From Variovorax sp. YR216 (GTDB taxonomy: Bacteria; Pseudomonadota; Gammaproteobacteria; Burkholderiales; Burkholderiaceae_C), in contig NZ_FNRO01000002.1 in NCBI RefSeq assembly GCF_900107745.1, positions 682,001 through 746,000 of the forward strand: a stretch of DNA of 64,000 nt, read 5' to 3'. Below are positions 32,057-41,041 of the stretch, piece after piece. The notes beneath the pieces were generated by a model. The model was not told the origin of the DNA, ran no database searches, and saw only the letters and a program-made list of their open reading frames with translations. The position numbers were made by a program, and so were the translations under genes. The first letter of the stretch is position 1; every line of letters begins with the position of its first letter.

Positions 32057-32604
32057 ACGATGTCCAGCGTGTGGACGCGGTCGAAGCTGCCGCGACGCCG
32101 GTCCTCGAAGTAGCGCTCCAGCGCCGCCTTCACGGTGCGGAACGCGATCTCCTCCCAGGGAATCTCTTCCTCGGTGAAGAGCCTTGCCTCGAGGGTTTCG
32201 TGGCCCGGGTCGAAGCGGTCGCTCAAGAGCCGTGCGCGGTAGAACAGATGGACCTGCCCGACCCGCACCACGCTCATCACCGCGAAGAGGCCTTCCATCT
32301 CGTACTCGGCGCCGGCTTCCTCGTCGGTTTCGCGTGCCGCGCCTTGCTCGGTCGTCTCGTTGAGCTCCATGAAGCCGGCGGGCAGTGTCCATTTGCCCCA
32401 GCGCGGCTCGATGTTGCGCTTGCACAGCAGGACGCGATCGCCCAGCACGGGGATCGTGCCCACCACGTTCAGCGGGTTCTCGTAGTGGATCGTGTTGCAC
32501 GCGGGGCAGACCGCGCGCTCTTTCGTGTCCCCGTCGTCGGGAACACGGTAGACCACCGCGGTGCCGCAGTTCTTGCAGTGCTTGATGGGAACGCGCAGGA
32601 ACAT
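32053..32604 (-). CDS. Nudix hydrolase with zinc ribbon
   Basis: A 183-residue Nudix hydrolase. A zinc ribbon (Cys10, Cys13, Cys33, Cys36) precedes the Nudix box GFMELNETTEQGAARETDEE at about residues 77-96, followed by AGAEYE. This layout resembles NudC-like and ADP-ribose-type pyrophosphatases but is shorter than NADH pyrophosphatase. Substrate unknown. Confidence 0.85.
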   Translation of the reverse strand: MFLRVPIKHCKNCGTAVVYRVPDDGDTKERAVCPACNTIHYENPLNVVGTIPVLGDRVLLCKRNIEPRWGKWTLPAGFMELNETTEQGAARETDEEAGAEYEMEGLFAVMSVVRVGQVHLFYRARLLSDRFDPGHETLEARLFTEEEIPWEEIAFRTVKAALERYFEDRRRGSFDRVHTLDIV

Positions 32605-32623
32605 CGGACGTTCTGCGTGCGCT

Positions 32624-33325
32624 TCAGACCACCTTGACCGTCAGTGCCGGCAGGCCGGTGATCTCGCCGACCAGCGTATCGCCGGCGACCACCGCGGCCA
32701 CGCCTTCGGGCGTACCCGTGAAGATCAGGTCGCCGGGCTGCAGCTCCCATGCGGCCGACAGGTGCTCGATGGTCTCGGCGATGTTCCAGATCAGCTTGCT
32801 GACGTTGCTGCGCTGGCGGTCGGCGCCGGCGACCTGGAGGGAAATCTCGGCCTTCTCGACATCACCCGCCTTCGCGACAGGCACGATCGGACCGATGGGC
32901 GCGCTTTGCTCGAAGCTCTTGCCGATATCCCAGGGGCGGCCCTGCTTCTTCATGTCGTTCTGCAGGTCGCGGCGGGTCATGTCGAGGCCGACCGCGTAGC
33001 CGAAGATGTGCTTGTGGGCGTCCGCCGCCTTGATGTCCTTGCCGCCGGTGCCGATGGCCGCGACCAACTCGATCTCGTGGTGTAGGTTCTTGGTGAGCGT
33101 CGGGTAGGCCATGGTGCCGGTGGCGCCGGCATCGACCACCACCACGGCGTCGGCCGGCTTCATGAAGAAGAAGGGCGGTTCGCGGCCAGTGAAGCCCATT
33201 TCCTTGGCGTGCTCTTCGTAGTTGCGGCCGACGCAATAGATGCGGTGCACCGGAAACCGGGCGGCTTGCCCGACGACGGGGATCGAGACGACGGGGTGGG
33301 GGGTGAATACATACTCGGAGGCCAT
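32624..33325 (-). CDS. Fumarylacetoacetate/fumarylpyruvate hydrolase family protein
   Basis: A 233-residue FAA hydrolase. The N-terminus has VHRIYCVGRNYEEHAKEMGF. The metal site is EIELVAAIG plus AVGLDMTRRDLQ (acidic residues), and GDLIFTGTPEGVAAVVAGD is the family C-terminus. It lies divergently beside a zeta-class GST isomerase 135 bp away. That pairing suggests the last two steps of gentisate breakdown: maleylpyruvate isomerisation and fumarylpyruvate hydrolysis to fumarate and pyruvate. Confidence 0.85.
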   Translation of the reverse strand: MASEYVFTPHPVVSIPVVGQAARFPVHRIYCVGRNYEEHAKEMGFTGREPPFFFMKPADAVVVVDAGATGTMAYPTLTKNLHHEIELVAAIGTGGKDIKAADAHKHIFGYAVGLDMTRRDLQNDMKKQGRPWDIGKSFEQSAPIGPIVPVAKAGDVEKAEISLQVAGADRQRSNVSKLIWNIAETIEHLSAAWELQPGDLIFTGTPEGVAAVVAGDTLVGEITGLPALTVKVV

Positions 33326-33459
33326 GGGGAAATAGAGTCCTTTTCTGCGCTTTCCTGCGAAAACGGCAGTGTGCCAGAGCAGGCGGCGGGCCGCCCTCCG
33401 GCCTTGCCCTGCCCACGTCGCTGGCCGGTGTCACCGGGCGGCGATATGCTTGCCGGATC

Positions 33460-34098
33460 ATGAAGCTGCACAACTATTTCCGCTCCTCCGCCTCTTTCCG
33501 GGTGCGCATCGCGCTGAATCTGAAGGGCCTCGACTACGAGTACATCCCCGTGCACATCGCCCGCGGCGATCACAAGACCGGCCCGTTCTCCGCGATCTCG
33601 CCCGACATGCTCGTGCCGCTGCTCGAGGACGAGGGCGAGCGCCTCACCCAGTCCATGGCGATCATCGAGTACCTCGACGAGGTGTACCCCGAGCCGGCAC
33701 TGCTGCCGCACGACCCGGTGGGCCGCGCGAAGGTGCGGGCGCTGTCCCAGTCGATCGCGTGCGAAATCCACCCGCTCAACAATCTTCGCGTGCTGAAGTA
33801 CCTTGTGCGCGAGCTCAAGCTCGACGACGACGCCAAGAACGCCTGGTATCGCCACTGGGTGCGCGAGGGCTTGCTGGCGTTCGAGCGCCAGCTGGCACTG
33901 CTGCCCGCGAGCACCTATTGCTACGGCAGCACGCCCACCATGGCGGACTGCTGCCTCGTGCCGCAGATCTTCAACGGACAGCGCTTCGACTGCGACTTCA
34001 GCGGTCTGCCGCGCACGATGGCGGCTTACGAGGCCTGCATGCAGCTCGAGGCCTTCCAGCGCGCGCAGCCCTCGCAATCGCCTGACGCCGAAGCGTGA
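33460..34098 (+). CDS. maiA: Maleylacetoacetate / maleylpyruvate isomerase (zeta-class GST)
   Basis: A 212-residue zeta-class glutathione transferase. N-terminal motif SSASFRVRIALNLKGLDYEY, then a thioredoxin-like GSH site (SQSMAIIEYLDEVYPEPALL) and the C-terminal TMADCCLVPQIFNGQRF. The usual SSCS motif is SSAS here, without Cys, as in bacterial NagL-type maleylpyruvate isomerases which also vary at this position. Together with the FAA hydrolase it points to the gentisate pathway more than to tyrosine breakdown. Its stop overlaps the GTG of pgeF. Confidence 0.8.
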   Translation: MKLHNYFRSSASFRVRIALNLKGLDYEYIPVHIARGDHKTGPFSAISPDMLVPLLEDEGERLTQSMAIIEYLDEVYPEPALLPHDPVGRAKVRALSQSIACEIHPLNNLRVLKYLVRELKLDDDAKNAWYRHWVREGLLAFERQLALLPASTYCYGSTPTMADCCLVPQIFNGQRFDCDFSGLPRTMAAYEACMQLEAFQRAQPSQSPDAEA

Positions 34099-34850
34099 TC
34101 CCCGCCGACTGGATCATCCCCGACTGGCCGGCGCCGCCCGGCGTGCGTGCGGTATGCACGACGCGCATCGGCGGCGTCTCGAGCGGCAGCTACCAGGGCC
34201 TGAACCTCGGCGACCATGTCGGCGATGACCCGGCCGCCGTGCGCGCCAACCGCCAGGCGTTCGCCGATGCGATCGGTGCGCGGCCGGTCTTTCTCCAGCA
34301 GGTGCACGCGACGGACGTTGCCGTTCTGGGCACCGATGCGATCGACGGCAGGGTCGCCGACGGCTGCATCACCGTCCAGCGCCGCGTCGCCTGCACGATC
34401 ATGGTGGCCGACTGCCTGCCGGTGCTGTTCACCGATGAAGCCGGTCTCTGCGTTGCTGCAGCCCATGCGGGCTGGCGCGGCCTTGCCGCCGGCGTCCTCG
34501 AACGCACGCTCGAAGGCTTCGGCGCAACCGGCGGCGCGCAGCGCGTGATCGCATGGCTCGGCCCGTGCATTGGCCCTGATGCGTTCGAAGTCGGGGATGA
34601 AGTCCGCGCTGCTTTCGAAAGCATCTCGCCCGATGCGCGTCAGTGCTTCGAACCCGCACAGGCGCAAGGCAAGTGGATGGCCGATCTCGCAGGGCTCGCG
34701 CGCCAGCGCCTGCAGGCGGCCGGTGTCACGCGGCTCTACGGCAACGACAGCACCGACGCGTGGTGCACGGTGCACAACCCGTTACGATTTTTCTCGCACC
34801 GGCGCGACCGCATCAGCGGCCGCTTCGCCGCCTGCGTCTGGCGCGACTGA
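34095..34850 (+). CDS. pgeF: Purine nucleoside phosphorylase PgeF/YfiH (laccase domain)
   Basis: A 251-residue member of the YfiH/DUF152 multicopper-like family. The characteristic HAGWRGLAAGVLERTLEG, VFLQQVHATDV and CTIMVADCLPVLF segments are all present. Members act on purine nucleosides and help peptidoglycan maintenance. The GTG at 34095 overlaps the maiA stop (GTGA), so the pair is coupled. Confidence 0.88.
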   Translation: MIPADWIIPDWPAPPGVRAVCTTRIGGVSSGSYQGLNLGDHVGDDPAAVRANRQAFADAIGARPVFLQQVHATDVAVLGTDAIDGRVADGCITVQRRVACTIMVADCLPVLFTDEAGLCVAAAHAGWRGLAAGVLERTLEGFGATGGAQRVIAWLGPCIGPDAFEVGDEVRAAFESISPDARQCFEPAQAQGKWMADLAGLARQRLQAAGVTRLYGNDSTDAWCTVHNPLRFFSHRRDRISGRFAACVWRD

Positions 34851-35078
34851 GGATGCCGCATGCGCGCGAATGGCTGCTTCACGCTCTGCGGCTTCGCGTG
34901 CTTTCAGGGCGCGTCGGCGTGCGGGCGTGCTCATCAGGTAAACCACCAGTGCCACCGGAATCAGGCCGTAGAGTAGAAAGGTGAAGACAGCGCCCAGGAC
35001 CGTGCCGTTGGTGTTGGTGGCCTCTGCGACCGCCATCATCAAGGCAACATACAGCCAGGCAATCACGACGAGGTGCAT
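34782..35078 (-). CDS. Small membrane protein of unknown function
   Basis: A 98-residue protein with two membrane segments (MHLVVIAWLYVALMMAVAEA and VLGAVFTFLLYGLIPVALVV) and a basic, alanine-rich C-terminus (STPARRRALKAREAAEREAA). The ATG at 35078 is used; a TTG at 35093 is an alternative. Its 3' end overlaps pgeF by about 70 bp in convergent orientation. No family recognised. Confidence 0.55.
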   Translation of the reverse strand: MHLVVIAWLYVALMMAVAEATNTNGTVLGAVFTFLLYGLIPVALVVYLMSTPARRRALKAREAAEREAAIRAHAASSVAPDAGGEAAADAVAPVREKS

Positions 35079-35181
35079 AGGTGATGTTTTCAAGAAGGTA
35101 TCGAACGCCGCGCTGGTCGGGCATTCGTGAATGCAGCATACTCAAACGCCATTCAGAACAGGTGAGGAAGCAGGAGACTCC

Positions 35182-36906
35182 ATGAAACAACAACACGCCG
35201 CGGCCGCAGACACCTTCGCGCCGTTTCAACAGGCGCTCTCGCAGGGATGGGGCAAGGCACTCGAAGCATTCCAGTCGATCGGTGCGCACGGCAACGGTCA
35301 CGGCTCTTTTCCGGAACTCCCCAAGTTTTCGCTCGACCCTGACAGGCTCCAGGAGCTGCAGCAGCAGTACCTGAGCGAAGCGGCCCTGCTCTGGCAGCAG
35401 GACATCGCGGCCCGCACCAGCGGCGATAAGCGCTTCGCCGGCGAAGCGTGGAGCCACAACCCGCTTTCTTCCTTTGCCGCGGCGGTCTACCTCCTCAACG
35501 CGCGGACCTTGATGAGCATGGCCGAAGCCATCGAGGCGGACAACAAAACTCGCGCCCGCGTGCGTTTTGCGGTCGAGCAATGGATGGCGGCATCGTCGCC
35601 GAGCAACTACCTCGCGTTCAATGCCGAGGCGCAAAAGAAGGCGATCGACACGCAGGGCGAGAGCATCGCCAAGGGCATCCAGAACCTGATGCACGATGTG
35701 CAACAAGGTCACATGAGCATGACCGACGAAAGCGCGTTTGAAGTGGGCCGCAACGTCGGCTCGACCGAAGGCGCGGTGGTCTTCGAGAATGAGCTGTTCC
35801 AGCTCCTCGAATACAAGCCGCTGACCGCCAAGGTCTACGAGCGCCCCCTGCTGCTGGTGCCGCCGTGCATCAACAAGTTCTACATCCTCGACCTGCAGCC
35901 GACCAACTCGCTGATCCGCTATGCGGTGGAGCAGGGGCACCGCGTCTTCGTGGTGAGCTGGCGCAACCCCGATTCGTCGATGGCCCAGTACACCTGGGAC
36001 CAGTACATCGAGGATGCCGCGATCAAGGCCATCCACGTCACGCAGGAGATCACCGGGCAGGACAAGGCCGGCGGCAAGATCGACACGCTGGGCTTCTGCG
36101 TTGGCGGCACCATCCTGAGCACTGCGCTGGCGGTGCTCGCGGCACGCGGCGAACAGCCGGCTGCGTCGGTCACGCTGCTGACGACCTTGCTCGACTTCAC
36201 CGACACCGGCGTACTCGACATCTTCATCGACGAGCCCTTCGTGCAGTTCCGCGAAATGCAGATGGGCAAGGGCGGCCTGCTCAAGGGCGGCGAGCTCGCA
36301 TCGACCTTCAGCTTCCTGCGGCCGAACGACCTGGTGTGGAACTACGTGGTCGGCAACTACCTGAAGGGCGAGACGCCGCCGCCCTTCGACCTTCTCTACT
36401 GGAACAGCGACGCGACCAACCTGCCTGGGCCGATGTACTGCTGGTACCTGCGCAATACCTACCACGAGAACAAGCTGGCCCAGCCCGGCGTGCTCACGGT
36501 CTGCGGCGAGACGGTAGACCTCGGCAGCATCGATGCGCCGGTCTACATCTACGGCTCGCGCGAGGACCACATCGTGCCCATCGGCGGCGCCTATGCGTCG
36601 ACGCAACTCCTGTCCGGCAAGAAGCGCTTCGTGATGGGCGCATCGGGCCACATCGCCGGCGTGATCAATCCGCCGGCGAGCAAGAAGCGAAGCCACTGGA
36701 TCCGCGCGGACGGCAAGCTGCCGAAGACGCAGGCCGAGTGGCTGAGCGGCGCCACCGAGCATCCCGGCAGCTGGTGGACCGACTGGTCCGACTGGCTCAA
36801 GACCCACGCGGGCAAGCAGATCCCTGCCCCCAAGTCCTACGGCAAGGGCAGCGCCTACAAGGCAATCGAACCTGCGCCGGGCCGATACGTCAAGGCCAGG
36901 GCCTGA
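35182..36906 (+). CDS. phaC: Class I poly(3-hydroxyalkanoate) synthase
   Basis: A 574-residue class I PHA synthase that polymerises 3-hydroxybutyryl-CoA. The lipase-like box GFCVGGT carries the catalytic Cys306. The acid and base lie in the C-terminal half, with His in MGASGHIAGVINPPA near residue 490. AGGAGA lies before the ATG at 35182. It is followed by phaA, with an 81-bp repeat between them; phaB lies elsewhere, at 50364. Confidence 0.95.
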   Translation: MKQQHAAAADTFAPFQQALSQGWGKALEAFQSIGAHGNGHGSFPELPKFSLDPDRLQELQQQYLSEAALLWQQDIAARTSGDKRFAGEAWSHNPLSSFAAAVYLLNARTLMSMAEAIEADNKTRARVRFAVEQWMAASSPSNYLAFNAEAQKKAIDTQGESIAKGIQNLMHDVQQGHMSMTDESAFEVGRNVGSTEGAVVFENELFQLLEYKPLTAKVYERPLLLVPPCINKFYILDLQPTNSLIRYAVEQGHRVFVVSWRNPDSSMAQYTWDQYIEDAAIKAIHVTQEITGQDKAGGKIDTLGFCVGGTILSTALAVLAARGEQPAASVTLLTTLLDFTDTGVLDIFIDEPFVQFREMQMGKGGLLKGGELASTFSFLRPNDLVWNYVVGNYLKGETPPPFDLLYWNSDATNLPGPMYCWYLRNTYHENKLAQPGVLTVCGETVDLGSIDAPVYIYGSREDHIVPIGGAYASTQLLSGKKRFVMGASGHIAGVINPPASKKRSHWIRADGKLPKTQAEWLSGATEHPGSWWTDWSDWLKTHAGKQIPAPKSYGKGSAYKAIEPAPGRYVKARA

Positions 36907-36986
36907 TCATTTTTCCTTTTTCCCCCACCCACCCTTTGCACGACCGCACCGCATGAAACCGACACGCCCGAGGCCAGTGCACCCGA

Positions 36987-37067
36987 GGAACCGGCTCCGC
37001 CGGGCCTCCGGGTGTGCCCCCTCGAGGGGGTGTCAGAGCCACACGAAGTGGGCGAGGCTGGGGGTGA
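36987..37067. repeat. Dispersed three-hairpin repeat, copy 1
   Basis: An 81-bp element between phaC and phaA. Its hairpins are CCGGC-TCC-GCCGG, CCCCC-TCGA-GGGGG, and CCAC-ACGAA-GTGG, followed by GAGGCTGGGGG. Three more copies lie at 47645, 49135 and 63200, all in the same plus-strand orientation. Here it follows the transcription direction of the genes. Confidence 0.85.
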
Positions 37068-37089
37068 TCTTTTAGTACAGGAGCACACC

Positions 37090-38268
37090 ATGGAAGACAT
37101 CGTCATCGTTTCAGCCGCGCGCACTGCCGTCGGCAAATTCGGAGGATCGCTGGCCGGCATCGCGGCGACCGAACTGGGCGCCATCGTGATCAAGGAGGTG
37201 CTCGCACGCGCCAAGGTCGCGCCCGATCAGATCGGCGAAGTCATCATGGGCCAGGTGCTGGCGGCTGGCGTTGGCCAGAACCCGGCGCGTCAGGCGCTGC
37301 TGAAGAGCGGCATCGTCAAGGAAACCCCGGCGCTGACGATCAACGCCGTGTGCGGATCGGGCCTCAAGGCGGTGATGCTCGCCGCGCAGGCCGTCGCGAC
37401 CGGCGACAGCGAGATCGTCGTGGCCGGCGGCCAGGAAAGCATGAGCCTCGCGCCGCACGTGCTGCCGAACTCTCGCAACGGCCAGCGCATGGGCGACTGG
37501 AAGTTGCAGGACACGATGATCGTCGACGGCCTGTGGGACGTGTACAACCAGTACCACATGGGCATCACGGCCGAGAACGTCGCCAAGAAGTACGACATCA
37601 GCCGCGCCGCGCAGGACGAACTCGCGCTGGGCAGCCAGACCAAGGCCGCTGCCGCGCAGGACGCCGGCAAGTTCAAGGACGAGATCGTCGCGGTCAACAT
37701 CCCGCAGAAGAAGGGCGACCCGGTCGTCTTCGACAAGGATGAGTTCATCAACCGCAAGACCAACGCCGAAGGCCTCGCCGGCCTGCGTCCCGCTTTCGAC
37801 AAGAACGGCGGCGTGACGGCAGGCAATGCATCGGGGCTGAACGACGGTGCTGCTGCCGTGCTGGTGATGACCGCCAAGAAGGCTGCCGCGCTGGGCCTGC
37901 AGCCGCTCGGCCGCATTGCGAGCTATGCGAGCACCGGCCTCGATCCGGCTTTCATGGGCATGGGCCCGGTGCCGGCATCGCAGAAGGCGCTGCAACGTGC
38001 CGGCTGGAAGCCGCAGGACCTCGACCTGCTCGAGATCAACGAAGCCTTCGCGGCCCAGGCCTGCGCCGTGAACCGTGAAATGGGCTGGGACGTGAGCAAG
38101 GTCAACGTGAACGGCGGCGCGATCGCCATCGGCCACCCGATCGGCGCGTCGGGCTGCCGCATCCTGGTCACGCTGCTGCACGAGATGCAGCGCCAGAACG
38201 CCAAGAAGGGCATTGCCTCGCTGTGCATCGGCGGCGGCATGGGCGTTGCCCTGACGATCGAGCGCTGA
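37090..38268 (+). CDS. phaA: Acetyl-CoA acetyltransferase (beta-ketothiolase)
   Basis: A 392-residue thiolase that condenses two acetyl-CoA to acetoacetyl-CoA for PHB synthesis. The active-site Cys is at about residue 88 (NAVCGSGLKAV). The second Cys lies in SLCIGGGMGVAL, and the histidines lie in NEAFAAQACAVNR and GGAIAIGHPIGASG. AGGAG precedes the ATG at 37090. It is followed by a strong terminator. Confidence 0.94.
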   Translation: MEDIVIVSAARTAVGKFGGSLAGIAATELGAIVIKEVLARAKVAPDQIGEVIMGQVLAAGVGQNPARQALLKSGIVKETPALTINAVCGSGLKAVMLAAQAVATGDSEIVVAGGQESMSLAPHVLPNSRNGQRMGDWKLQDTMIVDGLWDVYNQYHMGITAENVAKKYDISRAAQDELALGSQTKAAAAQDAGKFKDEIVAVNIPQKKGDPVVFDKDEFINRKTNAEGLAGLRPAFDKNGGVTAGNASGLNDGAAAVLVMTAKKAAALGLQPLGRIASYASTGLDPAFMGMGPVPASQKALQRAGWKPQDLDLLEINEAFAAQACAVNREMGWDVSKVNVNGGAIAIGHPIGASGCRILVTLLHEMQRQNAKKGIASLCIGGGMGVALTIER

Positions 38269-38288
38269 GCGCCGCTTGCCTGACGAAG

Positions 38289-38317
38289 GCCGCGTCCCAT
38301 TCGGGCGCGGCTTTTTT
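38289..38317 (+). terminator. Rho-independent terminator after phaA
   Basis: GCCGCG and CGCGGC form the stem around CCCATTCGGG-type loop bases, followed by six T residues. It lies 20 bp beyond the phaA stop and separates it from the RraA-like gene. Confidence 0.8.
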
Positions 38318-38358
38318 CTTTGCCGATCGAGATTCACCGCAAGAAGGAGACAAGAAGG

Positions 38359-39042
38359 ATGAACGACAACGACAGCACCCTGTTCCAGCAGATCCGCGAT
38401 GAGCTCTTCGTGGCCGCGGTGGGCGATGTGCTCGACACCATGGGCTATCACCATCAGTTCCTCCCAGCCGGTATCGCGCCGCTGGAGAAGACGATGCGTA
38501 TCGTCGGGCGCGCAATGCCGGTGCTGGAGGCCGACGTCATCAACGTCGGCCAGAAATCAGCCGGGCCGCTGTCGGGCAAGCCCTTCGGTCTGATGCTGGA
38601 GGCGCTCGACGACCTCAAGCCCGGCGAGATCTACATTGCCACCGGCGCCTCGCTGCGCTATGCGCTCTGGGGCGGGCTCATGTCGACGCGTGCGCAGCAC
38701 TTGAAGGCGGCGGGCGCCATCCTCGACGGCTATGTTCGCGATGCGAACGAGATCGAGCACCTCGGCTTCACCGTGTTCTGTCGCGGCACCTACGCGCAGG
38801 ACCAGGGCGTGCGCGGGCAGGTGATCGACTATCGCTGCACGATAGAGATCGACGGGGTCCGCATCGCGCCGGGCGATCTGCTCTTCGGCGATCGCGAGGG
38901 CGTGCTGGTGATTCCGCGCGCGGTCGAGGCCGAGGCGGTGCAGAAGGCGCTGGAGAAGGTGCGCACCGAGAACAAGGTCGCCGACGCCATCCGCAATGGC
39001 ATGGGCGCGTGCGAGGCATTCCAGACCTTTGGAGTGATGTAG
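38359..39042 (+). CDS. RraA-family aldolase/dimethylmenaquinone methyltransferase-like protein
   Basis: A 227-residue RraA-fold protein. The conserved GGLMSTRAQHLKAAGAILDG and YVRDANEIEHLGF are the family core, with Arg and Asp in the substrate/metal site. Members include 4-carboxy-4-hydroxy-2-oxoadipate aldolase and oxaloacetate decarboxylases; exact substrate unknown. AAGAAGG precedes the ATG at 38359. It is followed by a Bug protein and may act on the acid that protein delivers. Confidence 0.8.
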   Translation: MNDNDSTLFQQIRDELFVAAVGDVLDTMGYHHQFLPAGIAPLEKTMRIVGRAMPVLEADVINVGQKSAGPLSGKPFGLMLEALDDLKPGEIYIATGASLRYALWGGLMSTRAQHLKAAGAILDGYVRDANEIEHLGFTVFCRGTYAQDQGVRGQVIDYRCTIEIDGVRIAPGDLLFGDREGVLVIPRAVEAEAVQKALEKVRTENKVADAIRNGMGACEAFQTFGVM

Positions 39043-39154
39043 GTGTTTCCCTCGACTTAAGGAATACATAAGCCCGTCTTCAGGATTCGCTGATTGCGCC
39101 GCCGCCGGCCTGCCTCGACCATGGTCGCTTCCCGATCGTTGTCAAGGAGACCTC

Positions 39155-40150
39155 ATGAAAAGCAAATCAGCGTTGAAGACCTGCGCCCTCCTGGCGTTGG
39201 CGTGCGGTGCCATCGGCATGCAGATGCCCGCCGCTGCCGCCCAGTGGCTGGAGAAGCCGGTGACGCTGGTCGTTCCTTACTCGGCCGGCGGCCCCACCGA
39301 CGTGGTGGCACGCATGCTCGCGATCCCGATGGGCAAGTCGCTCGGCCAGCCGGTCATCGTCGAGAACACGGTCGGCGCTGGCGGCACCATCGCCCCGGCG
39401 CGAGTCGCCAGGGCCGCGCCCAACGGCTACACGATCCTCATCCACCACATGGGCATGGCGACGGCGCCTGCGCTCTACAAGAAGTTGCCCTACGACCCGC
39501 TCAAGGACTTCGAATACGTCGGGCAGGTGCTCGACGTGCCGATGACCCTGCTGTCGCGCAAGGACTTCCCGGCGAACAACTTCCGGGAACTGCTGAGCTA
39601 TGTGAAGGCGAACAAGGACAAGGTCTCGCTCGCCAACGCCGGCATCGGTGCGGTGTCTCAACTGTGCGGTCTCCTGTTCACGAGCCAGATCGGCGTGGAC
39701 CTCACGACCGTGCCGTACAAGGGCGCCGGTCCCGCGCTCAATGACCTGATGGGCGGTCAGGTCGACCTGCTGTGCGACCAGACCACGCAGACCGTGCCGG
39801 TCATCAAGGAAGGCAACCGCGTGAAGGTGTTCGGCGTGACCACGCCCAAGCGCCTGCCCAGTCTGCCGAATGTACCCACGCTCGACGAGCAGGGGCTGAA
39901 GGGCTTCGACGTGCGCGTGTGGCACGGCGTCTATGCGCCCAAGGGAACGCCAAAGCCGGTGATCGACAAGCTCAACGCCGCCCTGCGCGTCGCGTTGCAG
40001 GACGACATGGTCAAGCGCCGCATCGAGGACCTGAGCGCCGAGATCGTGCCGATGGAGAAGGTCACGCCTGAGGCCCTGCGGACGCATCTCGCATCCGAGG
40101 TCGACAAATGGGGCAAGGTCATCCGCGCGGCCGGTATCCAAGGCGAGTGA
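39155..40150 (+). CDS. Tripartite tricarboxylate transporter substrate-binding protein (Bug/TctC)
   Basis: A 331-residue periplasmic Bug protein. Signal peptide with hydrophobic core TCALLALACGAIGMQMPAAA, then KPVTLVVPYSAGGPTDVVAR, NTVGAGGTIAPARVARAAPN, and VPYKGAGPALNDLMGGQVDL, all typical of TctC. It captures a carboxylate for a TctA/TctB permease, which is not in the window. Burkholderiales have many such orphans. Confidence 0.92.
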   Translation: MKSKSALKTCALLALACGAIGMQMPAAAAQWLEKPVTLVVPYSAGGPTDVVARMLAIPMGKSLGQPVIVENTVGAGGTIAPARVARAAPNGYTILIHHMGMATAPALYKKLPYDPLKDFEYVGQVLDVPMTLLSRKDFPANNFRELLSYVKANKDKVSLANAGIGAVSQLCGLLFTSQIGVDLTTVPYKGAGPALNDLMGGQVDLLCDQTTQTVPVIKEGNRVKVFGVTTPKRLPSLPNVPTLDEQGLKGFDVRVWHGVYAPKGTPKPVIDKLNAALRVALQDDMVKRRIEDLSAEIVPMEKVTPEALRTHLASEVDKWGKVIRAAGIQGE

Positions 40151-40165
40151 ATCCGCGAGTCGTCC

Positions 40166-41041
40166 TCAGTTGCCCAGTTCGATAAGGACTGGCTGGTGGT
40201 CTGATGCCTGGGTCTGCAGGTCGACTTCGACGTTGCGCACGCGCGGGGCGAGCGCATCGCTGACGAAGATGAAATCGCAGGCGATCGGATCGGGGCCGTA
40301 GGTGCGATCGAACAGGCGGAAGGTCGGATCGTGCGGCCGGTCCGGATGGGCGAGCGGCCACGCGTCCTGAAGCCGCATGTCGGGGGCGCCGCCGGCCGGG
40401 AGCGAGGGGGCGGTGAAGGGGCGCTGGATTTCGTCGTAGCCCGGATCGGCCGCCGGCATGTTGAAGTCGCCGCACAGGATGGCTTGCGAGGTGTGCAGCT
40501 TGGCCTGGAAAGGGGTGCCGATGGTGTCCGGCACCGGCGGCGCGGCGGCCAGGTTGCAGGCTTCCACATGGAGGTCGCGCAAGGCTTTGGCCTGCGCGAG
40601 GCGTTGCGACGCCGAGTAGTACTCGAGGTGCGAGGTCATCACGCGCACCGAGCCCAGGTCGGGGCTGGTCAGCGTCACTACCGTGCACATGCGCGGCATG
40701 CTGGTCGCTTTCGGATCGGCCGGCCAGGGCAGCGGGTAGTGTTGCACGCGCGAAACCGGCAGGCGGGTCGCGATGAGATTGCCGAAGCGTTGGTGCTTGC
40801 CGTTGGCATCGAACTCATCCACGGCCGCGCCGAAGAACACCTGGAAGCCGGGCAGCAAGGCCTGCACATCCGCAGGCTGGTCGCCGGGCCGCCCGGGCAT
40901 GCCGCCGAAGCCGCTGGCGATCTCCTGCAGGCAGAGCACGTCGAAGTCGGCTATAGCACGCGCGCCCTCGATGATGCGCTTCACGCTCACGACCCCGTCG
41001 AGGCCGCAGCACCATTGGGTGTTCCAGGTCACGAGTTTCAT
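40166..41041 (-). CDS. Endonuclease/exonuclease/phosphatase family protein
   Basis: A 291-residue EEP-fold phosphodiesterase. It starts MKLVTWNTQWCCGLDG (catalytic Asn/Asp region), then DVLCLQEIASGFGG (Glu), ILCGDFNMPAADPGYDEI (Asp-Asn) and the C-terminal ASDHQPVLIELGN (Asp-His). All EEP active-site residues are present. Whether it acts on DNA, lipid headgroups or phosphate esters cannot be told. Its start overlaps the LysR stop by 4 bp, so the two are co-transcribed. Confidence 0.85.
   Translation of the reverse strand: MKLVTWNTQWCCGLDGVVSVKRIIEGARAIADFDVLCLQEIASGFGGMPGRPGDQPADVQALLPGFQVFFGAAVDEFDANGKHQRFGNLIATRLPVSRVQHYPLPWPADPKATSMPRMCTVVTLTSPDLGSVRVMTSHLEYYSASQRLAQAKALRDLHVEACNLAAAPPVPDTIGTPFQAKLHTSQAILCGDFNMPAADPGYDEIQRPFTAPSLPAGGAPDMRLQDAWPLAHPDRPHDPTFRLFDRTYGPDPIACDFIFVSDALAPRVRNVEVDLQTQASDHQPVLIELGN

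Noticed and set aside
34095..34850. PgeF as a true laccase
   Set aside because: The HAGWRG and ADCLP motifs belong to the YfiH family, which is now known for purine nucleoside chemistry; a laccase role was not assigned.
34879..36807. Long minus-strand open frame opposite phaC
   Set aside because: phaC is certain; the opposite frame is a composition artefact.
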